A DNA stretch of 64,000 nucleotides from Salinibacterium sp. ZJ70 (lineage in GTDB: Bacteria > Actinomycetota > Actinomycetes > Actinomycetales > Microbacteriaceae). Both the position numbers and the translations under genes were made by a program. Positions 32,288 to 41,255 of this stretch are shown here, one piece after another (within the stretch, counting starts at the first letter, position 1; every line of letters begins with the position of its first letter). The notes beneath the pieces are model-generated. The model did no database searches. It saw only the letters and a program-made list of their open reading frames with translations, and was not told the DNA's origin. The DNA lies in NCBI RefSeq assembly GCF_011751865.2, contig NZ_CP061770.1, positions 186,001-250,000 on the forward strand, in the 5' to 3' direction.

Positions 32288-33538
32288 ATGAACGCGCCGG
32301 TAACCCCCGATTACGGTTACAACTTCAGCTTCCTCGGGCACAGCGACCAGGGCGGCCGACCCGACGGATGCCAGATCATGGTCGACCGTGGCTACGCCTA
32401 CGTCGCCCACGCGTTCCAGCAGGGGTTCAGCGTGATCGACGTGCGCGACCCGCGCGCCCCGAAGACCGTCGGATTCCACGCCGCCCCTCCCGGCACGTGG
32501 AGCGTGCACCTGCAGACCGCCGACGACCTCCTGCTCGTCATCAACGCGAAGGACCTCTTCGCCGACACCGAGTTCCGCACCGAAGCCGACTACTACGGTC
32601 GCTCGGTGGGCGACGCGGCCCTCACCGCCGCGCGCGGGTACGCCGCAGGGCTGCGCGTCTTCGACATCTCGACCCCCGGCCAGCCGCGCGAGATCGGGTT
32701 CATGCCCGTCGAGGGCGTCGGCCTCCACCGCCTCTGGTACACGGGCGGCCGCTGGGCGTACGCCTCGGCGCTGCTCGACGGCTACACCGACTACATCCTC
32801 GTCACGATCGACCTGGCCGACCCGACGCATCCGCAGATCGCCGGACGCTTCGCCCTGCCCGGCATGCACGCCGCCGCCGGCGAGACGCCCACGTGGGATG
32901 CCGACACCTGGCGCTACGGACTCCACCACGCGATCGTCGACGGCGACACCGCCTACGCCTCATGGCGCGACGGCGGCCTCACCGTGCTCGACGTCGCCGA
33001 CCGCACGGCACCGCAGCTGCTGAGCTGGAAGAACTGGACCGGTCGCCTCGGCGGCGCCACCCACACCTCCCTGCCGCTCCCGGCGCGCGACCTGCTCGTC
33101 GTCGCGGATGAGGGCATCGCCGACAACGCCGCCGACGGCATCAAGCGCACCTGGCTCTTCGACATCCAGGACAAGACCGATCCGATCAGCTTCGCCACCT
33201 TCCCCGACCCGGATGACGTCGACTACACGCAGAAGGGCGGCCACGCAGGCCCCCACAACCTGCACGAGAACCGGCCAGGCAGCTTCGTCTCGGACACCCT
33301 CATCTTCGCGACGTACCAGAACGCCGGCGTGCGGGCGTTCGACATCCGCGACCCGTTCCGGCCCACCGAGGTGGGCGCGTGGGTGCCGCCCGCCCCCGCG
33401 CAGATGGTCGACACCCGCCCGGACCGCCCGCAGGTCATCCAGAGCTTCGATGTCTTCGTCGACGCCGAGCTGCGCGCCTACGTGACCGACTACAACGCAG
33501 GGCTCTACATCCTGCAGTACGAAGGAGACGCACGATGA
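32288..33538 (+). CDS. LVIVD-repeat beta-propeller protein
   Basis: 416 aa, ATG with AGGAG upstream. At least five blade-like repeats of the form GLRVFDISTPGQPREIG, FSVIDVRDPRAPKTVG, LTVLDVADRTAPQLL, TWLFDIQDKTDPISF and VRAFDIRDPFRPTEVG identify LVIVD repeats. There is no signal peptide, so it should be cytoplasmic. Conserved His residues (LHHAIVDGD, GGHAGPHNLHENR) could bind metal, as in lactonase-like propellers, but this is speculation. It overlaps the oxidase gene by ATGA and is 36 bases after the permease, so it belongs to the transport operon. Confidence 0.8.
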   Translation: MNAPVTPDYGYNFSFLGHSDQGGRPDGCQIMVDRGYAYVAHAFQQGFSVIDVRDPRAPKTVGFHAAPPGTWSVHLQTADDLLLVINAKDLFADTEFRTEADYYGRSVGDAALTAARGYAAGLRVFDISTPGQPREIGFMPVEGVGLHRLWYTGGRWAYASALLDGYTDYILVTIDLADPTHPQIAGRFALPGMHAAAGETPTWDADTWRYGLHHAIVDGDTAYASWRDGGLTVLDVADRTAPQLLSWKNWTGRLGGATHTSLPLPARDLLVVADEGIADNAADGIKRTWLFDIQDKTDPISFATFPDPDDVDYTQKGGHAGPHNLHENRPGSFVSDTLIFATYQNAGVRAFDIRDPFRPTEVGAWVPPAPAQMVDTRPDRPQVIQSFDVFVDAELRAYVTDYNAGLYILQYEGDAR

Positions 33539-34905
33539 GCGAACTGATCACGGCGCTCGCCGAGGCGCTTCCCGCGGACGCGGTGGTGACGGATGCGGCC
33601 GAGCTCGCCAGTCTCGGCGTCGACCACTCGGGCATCGCTCTGGGTGCCCCCGTGGCGCTCGTCTACCCGTCGTCGACCGACGAGGTGCAGGCGATCGTGC
33701 GCGTCGCCGACCGCCTCGGCGCGCCTATCGTGCCGCAGGGGGCCCGCACCTCGCTCGCGGGCGCAGCCTCGAGCGTCGCGGGCGCCATCCTCATCGACTT
33801 CGCGCGCATGAACCGCATCCTCTCGATCGACCGCATCGAGCGCAGCGCCGTTGTGCAGCCGGGCGTGACGATCGCCGAGCTCGCGACCGCGGTCGCCGAA
33901 CACGGCCTCTTCTACGCGCCCGACCCCGTCTCGGCCGCGTGGGCCACCGTGGGCGGCACGATCGCCACCAACGCGGGCGGCATGCGCTGCATCAAATACG
34001 GCGTCACGCGTGAGGCGATTCGCTCACTCGAGGTGGTGCTCGCCGACGGATCCGTCATCCGCACCCGCCGCGACACCATCAAGGGCGTCGCGGGACTCGA
34101 CATCACGGGCCTCATGGTGGGCAGCGAGGGAACCCTCGGGCTCGTCACCGAGGCGACCGTCAACCTGCGTCCCGCGCCCGGCCCGTCGCGTGGCGTCTCG
34201 GCCGTGTTCCCCACGATCGCGGATGCGCTGGAAGCCGCCAACGCCGTCGCGACCGCACCGCAGGTGCCCTCGACGCTCGAACTTCTCGACGATGTCGCGC
34301 TCACCGCGATCCGCGCCTACGACCCTGGTCTCGGCATCCCCGCGACCGCGAAGGCGTGGCTGCTCGCGGTGACGGATGCCGCGAACGGCGCGGACGGCGA
34401 GCTCGACGCGTTCGAGGCCGCGTTCCGCGCGAACCGCGCCATCTCGGTCGCGCGCGCCGCGGATGAGGTCGAGCTCGACCAGCTGCTCGCCACCCGCCGC
34501 GCCCTCCACCCGGGCATGCAGTCCTCCCTCGGCGGATCGCTCAACGGCGACATCGCCGTGCCGCGCGCCCAGCTCGGCGCGGTCGTCGCACGGGCGACCA
34601 CGATCGCCGCCGAACACGACGTCATCATCTCGATCGGCGGCCACGTGGGCGACGGCAACCTCCACCCCGTCGTCGCGTACGACCCCGCCGACGCCGAGCA
34701 ACTGCGCCGCGCCCACGCCGCGCAGGACGCGATGCTCGCCGTGGCGCAGGAACTCGGCGGCACCGTCACGGGCGAGCACGGCATCGGCACCGAGAAGCTG
34801 CACGCCCTCGACGGCGAGCTGTCGCCGCGCGTGCGCGAACTGCAGCGCGCGATCAAGGCCGTCTTCGACCCGAAGGGCATCTTCAACCCCGGCACGAAGC
34901 TGTAA
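33535..34905 (+). CDS. FAD-linked oxidase/dehydrogenase (GlcD family)
   Basis: 456 aa. FAD-binding type 4 domain: VPQGARTSLAGAA, TNAGGMRCIKYG, GLMVGSEGTLG. The C-terminal FAD-oxidase domain has GGHVGDGNLHPVV and GEHGIGTEK. Such enzymes oxidise 2-hydroxy acids (glycolate, D-lactate, 2-hydroxyglutarate) or sugar acids. It is the last gene of the ABC-LVIVD operon, so its substrate is probably what the transporter brings in or a product of it. It has no fused Fe-S domain, and no GlcF partner is nearby. Confidence 0.88.
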   Translation: MSELITALAEALPADAVVTDAAELASLGVDHSGIALGAPVALVYPSSTDEVQAIVRVADRLGAPIVPQGARTSLAGAASSVAGAILIDFARMNRILSIDRIERSAVVQPGVTIAELATAVAEHGLFYAPDPVSAAWATVGGTIATNAGGMRCIKYGVTREAIRSLEVVLADGSVIRTRRDTIKGVAGLDITGLMVGSEGTLGLVTEATVNLRPAPGPSRGVSAVFPTIADALEAANAVATAPQVPSTLELLDDVALTAIRAYDPGLGIPATAKAWLLAVTDAANGADGELDAFEAAFRANRAISVARAADEVELDQLLATRRALHPGMQSSLGGSLNGDIAVPRAQLGAVVARATTIAAEHDVIISIGGHVGDGNLHPVVAYDPADAEQLRRAHAAQDAMLAVAQELGGTVTGEHGIGTEKLHALDGELSPRVRELQRAIKAVFDPKGIFNPGTKL

Positions 34906-34906
34906 G

Positions 34907-35887
34907 TCAGCGGTTCTCGCGCGGGCGCAGGCGCAGGTTCGGCAGCTCCGGCGCCGGGAGCGGCGCCCCGTCGTATCCCTCGACGTGCGCGAACAGCCCT
35001 GCGCGATCGGCATCCGCGACGACATCGCTCTGCCAGCGTTCGCGCCACGCCACGATCTCATCGTGGCTGCGGCCCACGAAGTTCCACCACATGACGATGG
35101 GTTCGCCCAGCGGCGCCCCGCCGATCACGAGCACGCGCAGCGGGCCAGCCGTCGCCGCGATCCGCAGCACCTCGGCACCCGCCGGCACGACGCCCAGATG
35201 GTGGGCGGGCACGTCGACGCCCTGCAGCCGCGCGGGCTCCGCATCCACCACGAGCCCGTACTCGAACCCGGCATCCGCGGGCAGCTCGACGCTCGCGCCC
35301 GCGGGCAGGCGCAGCTCGGCGGCGACGAGCGGCGTGTAGGTCGTCACGGGCGAGGTGAAGCCCAGCCACGAACCCACGAACACGCGCAGGGTCGCGTCGC
35401 CGACCTCCACCACATCCGCCTCATGGTGTTCGAACAGTGGGGCCCCGCCGCGCGCCGCATCCGGAAGCGCCGTCCACAGCTGCACGCCGTGCAGCGCCCG
35501 CGCGGCCGTCGTCGACACCTCGGAGTGCTGGATGCCGCGGCCCGCCGTCATGAGGTTCACCTGTCCGGGGCGCACCAGCTGATGCGCGCCCGTCGAATCG
35601 CGGTGCTCGATCTCACCTTCGTACAGCCAGCTCACCGTCTGGAGCCCGGTGTGCGGATGCGGCGGCGTGTCCATCGTGCCCGCACGGGGAGTGGGCGTGG
35701 GGCCGTAGGAGTCGATGAAGCACCACGCGCCCACCAAGCTGCGGGCGCGCTGCGGCAGAGTGCGGCGCACGAGAAGCGCCCGCGGTCCGCCGAGCGGAAC
35801 CTCGCGCGGCTCGAGCACCTCGACGCCGCTCGCATCGAGCACCGCCGCGCACACCAGCTCCTGCGGGTCGCGTTCCAGGTTGCTCAT
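34907..35887 (-). CDS. Pirin family protein
   Basis: 326 aa. The bicupin shows the metal site in the N-terminal cupin: PPHPHTGLQTVSWLYEGEIEHRDS, and MTAGRGIQHSE further on. The C-terminal cupin ends with GGAPLGEPIVMWWNFVGRSHDEI. Some pirins are quercetin 2,3-dioxygenases, others regulators; the substrate is undefined here. It converges on the FAD oxidase with one base between stops and is divergent from the antiporter. Confidence 0.9.
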   Translation of the reverse strand: MSNLERDPQELVCAAVLDASGVEVLEPREVPLGGPRALLVRRTLPQRARSLVGAWCFIDSYGPTPTPRAGTMDTPPHPHTGLQTVSWLYEGEIEHRDSTGAHQLVRPGQVNLMTAGRGIQHSEVSTTAARALHGVQLWTALPDAARGGAPLFEHHEADVVEVGDATLRVFVGSWLGFTSPVTTYTPLVAAELRLPAGASVELPADAGFEYGLVVDAEPARLQGVDVPAHHLGVVPAGAEVLRIAATAGPLRVLVIGGAPLGEPIVMWWNFVGRSHDEIVAWRERWQSDVVADADRAGLFAHVEGYDGAPLPAPELPNLRLRPRENR

Positions 35888-35937
35888 GCGCCGAGGGTAC
35901 CGCCGACGGGCCGCCGGGGCAGGCGTAGCATCCGAGA

Positions 35938-37533
35938 ATGGATTTCGTCGTTCTCCTGATCGCTCTCATGTTCGGGACTGTGCTGCTCGCCGGGCTCGGG
36001 GAACGCATTCGACTCCCGTATCCGGTGCTCGTGCTCATCGCCGCCGCCGCGGCCGCGTGGCTGCCGTTCATTCCCGAGCTGCACATCGAGCCGGAGCTGA
36101 TCCTGCCGCTCTTCCTTCCGCCGCTGCTGTTCGCGGTCGCGCAGCGCTCGTCGTGGGGGGTGTTCCGCGTGCGGTGGAAGACGCTCGTGCTGATGGCGGT
36201 GCTGCTCGTCGCGCTCACCGCGATCGCCGTGGCCGGCGTCGCCTGGTACCTCATGCCGCTGCTGTCGTTCCCTGCCGCGATCGCCCTCGGCGCGATCGTC
36301 GCGCCGCCCGACCCGGTGGCCGTCGAAGCCGTCGCGGGCAAGGTGCGGATGCCGCGTCGGCTCATGACGATGATGCAGACCGAGGGTCTCTTCAACGACG
36401 CGATCGCGATCGTCATCTTCCAGACCGCGGTCTCCGCCGCCCTCTCGGGAGGAGAGGTGGGGTGGGAGATCGTGCCCGCGTTCCTCGCGGGAGCCGCCGG
36501 CGCCGTCGTCATCGGCTTCGCGATGGCGTGGATCGTGGGCGGCATCAACCGCATGGTCCCCAACCTCGTCGCCCGCACCGCGATCACCCTCGTCGCGCCG
36601 TACGCGGTGTACATGATCGCCGAGCAGATGCACTTCTCCGGCGTCGTCGCGGTCGTCGTGCTCGCCGTCGAGCTCGTGCGCCGCGACCGCCCGCAGGACT
36701 CCCAGGAGCGCCTCACCCGCAACTCCTTCTGGGAGGTCGTGGAAATGCTCACGACGGGCGTCGCCTTCGGTCTCGTCGGCATCGAGATGCGATACGTCAT
36801 CGAGGATGAGGGCGCCGAGATCCTCGGATGGATCCCCGCGATCGCCGCGATCGTCGCCGTCGTGGTGGGGGTGCGATTCGTGTGGGTTGCGATCGTCATG
36901 GGCGCCGGATGGCGTGCCGAGGGCACCGTCGACGACGGCAGGCGCCGGATGAGCGAGAAACTCAAGGACGTCATCATCGTCACCTGGTGCGGCATGCGCG
37001 GACTCGCGACCCTCGCGCTCGCTCTCGCCCTGCCGGTGGGGGTCGGCAGCGGCCGCAACTTCATGATCGCGACCGCGTGCGCCGTGCTCCTCGCGACCCT
37101 CGTCATCCCGGGACTCACCCTCCCCGCGCTCATGAAGCTCCTGAAGCCGGTTGATGACCACGTCGAGGTCGAGCGTCTGGAGCGTCAGATCGCGCTCCGC
37201 GCCGAGCGGGCGGCGGCGACCGCGATCAGCAGCTCGCCCCAGCTCGAGCAGATCGACCCCGCCCTCGTCGCGCGTGCCCGCGAGCGCATCAGCGGGCTCC
37301 ACAACCTCCTCGACCACGACGACGCACCCGACACCGAGTCGGAGGCGACGGCGCGGCGTCAGGTGCTCGCGATGGAGATCATGATGCGGGATGCGCTCGC
37401 CGCCGCCCGGCGCGAGGTGCTGAGCATGCGCGGCGAGAAGGGCGTCGACCCGGAAGCGGTCAACGCGGTGCTGCGTCGCCTCGACCTGCGCACCGTCTCC
37501 ATGGACTCCTCCGCCTCCCGCCCCCTCCTCTGA
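35938..37533 (+). CDS. CPA1-type Na+/H+ antiporter
   Basis: 531 aa, with about 12 membrane segments to residue 400. The ion-binding region is ALGAIVAPPDPVAVEAVAG, the second motif TEGLFNDAIAIVIF carries the ND pair of electroneutral CPA1 exchangers, and TWCGMRGLATLALALALP is conserved. The last 130 residues are soluble and charged, a regulatory tail. It exports Na+ (or K+) for protons. Monocistronic. Confidence 0.9.
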   Translation: MDFVVLLIALMFGTVLLAGLGERIRLPYPVLVLIAAAAAAWLPFIPELHIEPELILPLFLPPLLFAVAQRSSWGVFRVRWKTLVLMAVLLVALTAIAVAGVAWYLMPLLSFPAAIALGAIVAPPDPVAVEAVAGKVRMPRRLMTMMQTEGLFNDAIAIVIFQTAVSAALSGGEVGWEIVPAFLAGAAGAVVIGFAMAWIVGGINRMVPNLVARTAITLVAPYAVYMIAEQMHFSGVVAVVVLAVELVRRDRPQDSQERLTRNSFWEVVEMLTTGVAFGLVGIEMRYVIEDEGAEILGWIPAIAAIVAVVVGVRFVWVAIVMGAGWRAEGTVDDGRRRMSEKLKDVIIVTWCGMRGLATLALALALPVGVGSGRNFMIATACAVLLATLVIPGLTLPALMKLLKPVDDHVEVERLERQIALRAERAAATAISSSPQLEQIDPALVARARERISGLHNLLDHDDAPDTESEATARRQVLAMEIMMRDALAAARREVLSMRGEKGVDPEAVNAVLRRLDLRTVSMDSSASRPLL

Positions 37534-37557
37534 CACGGGCCCCCCCTCGAGGGCCCT

Positions 37558-37615
37558 TGAGGTGTCAGTTTGTGCCGCCTGCCGCCGGGGCGGCGCGGCA
37601 CAAACTGACACCTCA
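37558..37615. repeat. 58-bp palindromic repeat, intergenic copy
   Basis: 21-bp perfect arms (37558-37578 and 37595-37615; left arm begins TGAGGTGTCAGTTTGTGCC) with a 16-base GC-rich loop. The same left arm and the same total length recur at 62808-62865 inside lhr. It could also terminate the antiporter transcript and the convergent regulator gene. The 112-base gap holds nothing else except a small GGGCCC/GGGCCC dyad before it. Confidence 0.8.
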
Positions 37616-37645
37616 GCGTGCGGTGGGGGTGCGGGGCCGCTCGGT

Positions 37646-37879
37646 TCAGCGCTCGCGCAGCACGAAGAGGTCGCCGGGCTGGCACTCGAGCGCATCGCAG
37701 ACCGCGGTGAGCGTCGAGAAGCGGATCGCGCGGGCGCGGTCGTTCTTCAACACCGAGAGATTGACGATGCTGACGCCCACGAGCTCCGACAGCCGCGTGA
37801 GCGTCATCCCGCGCTCCTCGAGCAGCTCGTCGAGCCGGCAGTGGATGCGACCCTCGTCGTCCGGTGCGGCGGGCGCCAT
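37646..37879 (-). CDS. XRE/YozG-type HTH regulator
   Basis: 77 aa. The single domain is LDELLEERGMTLTRLSELVGVSIVNLSVLKNDRARAIRFSTL in shape: helix-turn-helix with SIVNLSVLKN as the recognition helix, ending CDALECQPGDLFVLRE as in YozG-like regulators. Its ATG overlaps the stop of the upstream membrane gene (ATGA). Such regulator/membrane pairs are often autoregulated, and a palindrome lies at the operon start. Confidence 0.88.
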   Translation of the reverse strand: MAPAAPDDEGRIHCRLDELLEERGMTLTRLSELVGVSIVNLSVLKNDRARAIRFSTLTAVCDALECQPGDLFVLRER

Positions 37880-38517
37880 CAGATGAGGCCCTCGGTGTCT
37901 CGCTGCAGGCGCTCGCCTGCCTGGAACACGTAGGCGAGGGCGAGCACCCCGAAGCCGACGACGATCGGGAGGGGTTGGAAGAGGAAGCCGACCTCTGCCA
38001 CCCCGCCGAGCGACGGATTGAGTTCGTCGGCGGCCATCATGCGTCCGAGTCCGCCGACACCTTGCGAGATGAGACTGCCGAAGGCGATGGCGCATCCGGC
38101 GACGAGCGCCGCCGCTTGCGTCGTGCGGTGGAACGGGTGGCGTTGGGCGACCCGCCACAGCACGTAGGCGAAGCACGCGGTGACGAGGCCGATCGCGATG
38201 CCTCCCACGACATCCGAGATCGCGAATGCCCACAGTGCGCCCGCAGGGAGGGTCTCGGCGTTGACGATGATGCTCGTCGCGCGGGCCTCCAGGATGCCGG
38301 GGCCGGCCTCGACGGGGATGTCGGCGAGTAGTTCGATCGGGTAGCGCCCCGGGTCGAGCAGTCGGAAGATGCCCATGATGAGGCCGAGCCCGGCGAGGAG
38401 TCCGCCGCCGAACATTCCGATCACGAGGATGATGAGGACCGTCGCGCGATCCGCCTTGCCGATCTCGGTCGTGCGCTCCACGACGTCACCCCAATCCTTA
38501 TCGATGATCGTTAACAT
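37879..38517 (-). CDS. DUF2975-like membrane protein paired with the HTH regulator
   Basis: 212 aa from the ATG at 38517, with about four membrane segments (starting near residues 25, 90, 132 and 175). The start is uncertain: the ATG lies within the operator-like palindrome and has no ribosome site, so translation could be leaderless, or begin at the GTG at 38481 behind GGGGTG. DUF2975 is proposed from size, topology and the adjoining YozG-like regulator. Probably a membrane sensor or partner for that regulator. Confidence 0.7.
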   Translation of the reverse strand: MLTIIDKDWGDVVERTTEIGKADRATVLIILVIGMFGGGLLAGLGLIMGIFRLLDPGRYPIELLADIPVEAGPGILEARATSIIVNAETLPAGALWAFAISDVVGGIAIGLVTACFAYVLWRVAQRHPFHRTTQAAALVAGCAIAFGSLISQGVGGLGRMMAADELNPSLGGVAEVGFLFQPLPIVVGFGVLALAYVFQAGERLQRDTEGLI

Positions 38518-38531
38518 AACGACAATCGATA
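38499..38531. promoter_or_regulatory. Operator-like palindrome at the HTH/membrane operon start
   Basis: Arms TATCGATGATCGTTA and TAACGACAATCGATA match at 13 of 15 positions around ACA. It covers the presumed start codon of the membrane gene and is AT-rich against a GC-rich background. Likely binding site for the YozG-like regulator; it also lies about 115 bases upstream of clpC. Confidence 0.6.
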
Positions 38532-38550
38532 TGTAACGCAAGCACGGATG

Positions 38551-38561
38551 CGCCCACGGCG
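38551..38561 (+). promoter_or_regulatory. ClgR-like box upstream of clpC
   Basis: CGCCCACGGCG followed by AAC fits the core ClgR motif CGC-YNANR-GCG with the expected W-W-S flank on the right; the left flank is a poor match. It is 84 bases before the clpC ATG. ClgR activates clp genes in corynebacteria, streptomycetes and mycobacteria. Confidence 0.5.
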
Positions 38562-38644
38562 AACAGGGGCATCCAGGCGGGGGTGCCGTCGTTACCCTCG
38601 AAGTATCGATGCGCCACCCGTGTGCGCCTCGCAAGGAGTTGAAG

Positions 38645-41158
38645 ATGTTCGAGCGCTTTACCGACCGAGCTCGCCGTGTGGTTGTCCTCGCCCAGGAAGA
38701 GGCGAAGATGCTCAACCACAACTACATCGGCACTGAGCACATCCTCCTCGGCCTCATCCACGAGGGCGAGGGCGTCGCCGCCAAGGCCCTCGAGAGCCTC
38801 GGCATCTCACTCGACGCCGTGCGCGAGCAGGTGCAGGACATCATCGGCCAGGGTCAGCAGCAGCCGACCGGCCACATCCCGTTCACCCCGCGCGCCAAGA
38901 AGGTGCTCGAGCTGAGCCTCCGTGAGGCCCTCCAGCTCGGCCACTCCTACATCGGCACCGAGCACATCCTCCTCGGCCTCATCCGCGAGGGCGAGGGTGT
39001 CGCCGCTCAGGTGCTCGTCAAGCTCGGCGCTGACCTCAACCGTGTGCGCCAGCAGGTCATCCAGCTGCTCTCGGGCTACCAGGGCAAGGAGCAGGTCGCG
39101 GTCGGCGGCAACGACTCCCCGGCGAGCGACAAGGGCAGCCAGATCCTCGACCAGTTCGGCCGCAACCTCACGCAGGCCGCCCGCGAAGGCAAGCTCGACC
39201 CGGTGATCGGGCGCGAGAAGGAGATGGAGCGCGTCATGCAGATCCTCTCCCGCCGCTCCAAGAACAACCCTGTCCTCATCGGCGAGCCCGGCGTCGGCAA
39301 GACCGCCGTCGTCGAAGGTCTCGCGCAGGCGATCGTGCGCGGCGAAGTGCCCGAGACCCTCAAGGACAAGCAGCTCTACACGCTCGACCTCGGCTCGCTC
39401 ATCGCCGGATCCCGCTACCGCGGTGACTTCGAGGAGCGCCTCAAGAAGGTCACCAAGGAGATCCGCACCCGCGGCGACATCATCACCTTCATCGACGAGA
39501 TCCACACGCTCGTCGGCGCGGGTGCCGCCGAAGGCGCGATCGACGCGGCCAACATCCTGAAGCCGCTCCTCGCGCGCGGCGAGCTGCAGACGATCGGCGC
39601 CACGACGCTCGACGAGTACCGCAAGCACTTCGAGAAGGACGCCGCGCTCGAGCGCCGCTTCCAGCCGGTGCAGGTCAACGAGCCGAACCTGCCCATGACG
39701 ATCAACATCCTCAAGGGCCTCCGCGACAAGTACGAGGCCTTCCACAAGGTGTCGATCACGGATGGCGCGATCGTCGCCGCCGCGAACCTCGCCGACCGCT
39801 ACGTGCAGGACCGCTTCCTGCCTGACAAGGCGATCGACCTCATCGACGAAGCGGGCGCGCGTCTGCGCCTCAGCATCCTCTCGGCCCCGCCGGAGCTGCG
39901 CGAGTTCGACGAGAAGATCGCCGCCGTTCGCGCCGAGAAGGAAGGCGCGATCGAGAACCAGGACTTCGAGCTCGCGGCCACCAAGCGCGACGAGGAGAAG
40001 CAGCTGCTCGGTGAGCGTCTGCGCCTCGAGAAGCAGTGGCGTGCGGGCGACGTCGAGGCCAACGGCACCGTCGACGAGGGTGTCATCGCCGAGGTTCTCG
40101 CCGCGGCGACCGGCATCCCGGTGTTCAAGCTCACGGAGGAGGAGTCGGCGCGACTCATCTTCATGGAGGACGCCCTGCACCAGCGCGTCATCGGCCAGCA
40201 CGAGGCCATCTCGGTGCTCGCCAAGACGATCCGCCGCACGCGCGCCGGCCTCAAGGACCCGAAGCGTCCCTCGGGCTCGTTCATCTTCGCCGGCCCCACG
40301 GGTGTCGGTAAGACCGAGCTCGCGAAGGCGCTCGCCGAGTTCCTGTTCGACGACGAGAACGCCCTGATCTCGCTCGACATGTCCGAGTACGGCGAGAAGC
40401 ACACCGTCTCGCGTCTGTTCGGTGCCCCTCCCGGATTCGTCGGATTCGAAGAGGGCGGTCAGCTCACCGAGAAGGTGCGCCGCAAGCCGTTCAGCGTCGT
40501 GCTCTTCGACGAGATCGAGAAGGCGCACCCGGACATCTTCAACTCGCTGCTGCAGATCCTCGAAGAGGGTCGTCTGACCGATGGTCAGGGCCGCGTGGTC
40601 GACTTCAAGAACACGGTCATCATCATGACGACCAACCTCGGCACGAAGGACATCACGGGCGGTCCCGTCGGCTTCACGCTCGAGGGCAACGTCGAGAACT
40701 CGTACCGTGCGATGCGGGGGAAGGTCGTGGAGGAGCTCAAGAAGCACTTCAAGCCGGAGTTCCTGAACCGCGTCGACGAGACGATCGTGTTCCCGCAGCT
40801 CTCGCAGGCGGAGCTGCGCCAGATCGTCGATCTGTTCCTGAAGCGCCTGAGCGACCGTCTGCTCGACCGCGACATGACGATCGAGATCTCGGAGGCCGCG
40901 AAGCTCCGCCTCATCGAGCTCGGCTGGGAGCCGACGCTCGGTGCGCGTCCGCTGCGTCGTGCCGTGCAGCACGAGATCGAGGACCGTCTGTCGGAGGAGA
41001 TCCTCCACGGCCGTCTCGACGCGGGCGACCACGTCAAGGTCGACCTGGTGGACGGCGAGTTCCTCTTCACGACGGGTCGCCAGCCGGGTCGCGAGCTCAC
41101 GGAGGCCGCGATCGCCGCGGCCGTCGAGCCGGGCGACGCGGACACCGCGACGGCGTAA
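38645..41158 (+). CDS. clpC: ATP-dependent Clp protease ATP-binding subunit ClpC
   Basis: 837 aa from the ATG at 38645, six bases after AAGGAG (38633-38638). Two Clp-N repeats (each with [11 protein letters not shown]) occupy residues 1-145. AAA-1 has Walker A GEPGVGKT (213-220) and [16 protein letters not shown]-like middle domain has [17 protein letters not shown]-2 has Walker A GPTGVGKT (550-557) and the C-terminal D2-small domain. It unfolds substrates for ClpP. The C-terminus is a variable acidic tail. Probable ClgR control is noted separately. Confidence 0.96.
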   Translation: MFERFTDRARRVVVLAQEEAKMLNHNYIGTEHILLGLIHEGEGVAAKALESLGISLDAVREQVQDIIGQGQQQPTGHIPFTPRAKKVLELSLREALQLGHSYIGTEHILLGLIREGEGVAAQVLVKLGADLNRVRQQVIQLLSGYQGKEQVAVGGNDSPASDKGSQILDQFGRNLTQAAREGKLDPVIGREKEMERVMQILSRRSKNNPVLIGEPGVGKTAVVEGLAQAIVRGEVPETLKDKQLYTLDLGSLIAGSRYRGDFEERLKKVTKEIRTRGDIITFIDEIHTLVGAGAAEGAIDAANILKPLLARGELQTIGATTLDEYRKHFEKDAALERRFQPVQVNEPNLPMTINILKGLRDKYEAFHKVSITDGAIVAAANLADRYVQDRFLPDKAIDLIDEAGARLRLSILSAPPELREFDEKIAAVRAEKEGAIENQDFELAATKRDEEKQLLGERLRLEKQWRAGDVEANGTVDEGVIAEVLAAATGIPVFKLTEEESARLIFMEDALHQRVIGQHEAISVLAKTIRRTRAGLKDPKRPSGSFIFAGPTGVGKTELAKALAEFLFDDENALISLDMSEYGEKHTVSRLFGAPPGFVGFEEGGQLTEKVRRKPFSVVLFDEIEKAHPDIFNSLLQILEEGRLTDGQGRVVDFKNTVIIMTTNLGTKDITGGPVGFTLEGNVENSYRAMRGKVVEELKKHFKPEFLNRVDETIVFPQLSQAELRQIVDLFLKRLSDRLLDRDMTIEISEAAKLRLIELGWEPTLGARPLRRAVQHEIEDRLSEEILHGRLDAGDHVKVDLVDGEFLFTTGRQPGRELTEAAIAAAVEPGDADTATA

Positions 41159-41171
41159 CGCGCGCACTCTC

Positions 41172-41207
41172 ACAGAGGGGCGGGGGCTTCGGCCTCCGCC
41201 CCTCTGT
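41172..41207 (+). terminator. clpC terminator
   Basis: ACAGAGGGGCGG pairs perfectly with CCGCCCCTCTGT around a GGGCTTCGGCCT loop that itself contains a stable TTCG tetraloop. It begins 14 bases after the clpC stop. Confidence 0.75.
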
Positions 41208-41255
41208 CATGCCGGGACACCCCCATTCGGGGGGTGCGTTCGGTAGAGTGCGGGC

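Noticed and set aside
37551..37645. The 37558 palindrome as merely the antiporter terminator
   Set aside because: It may terminate, but the near-identical copy inside lhr, in a coding context, shows it is a repeat and not only a terminator.
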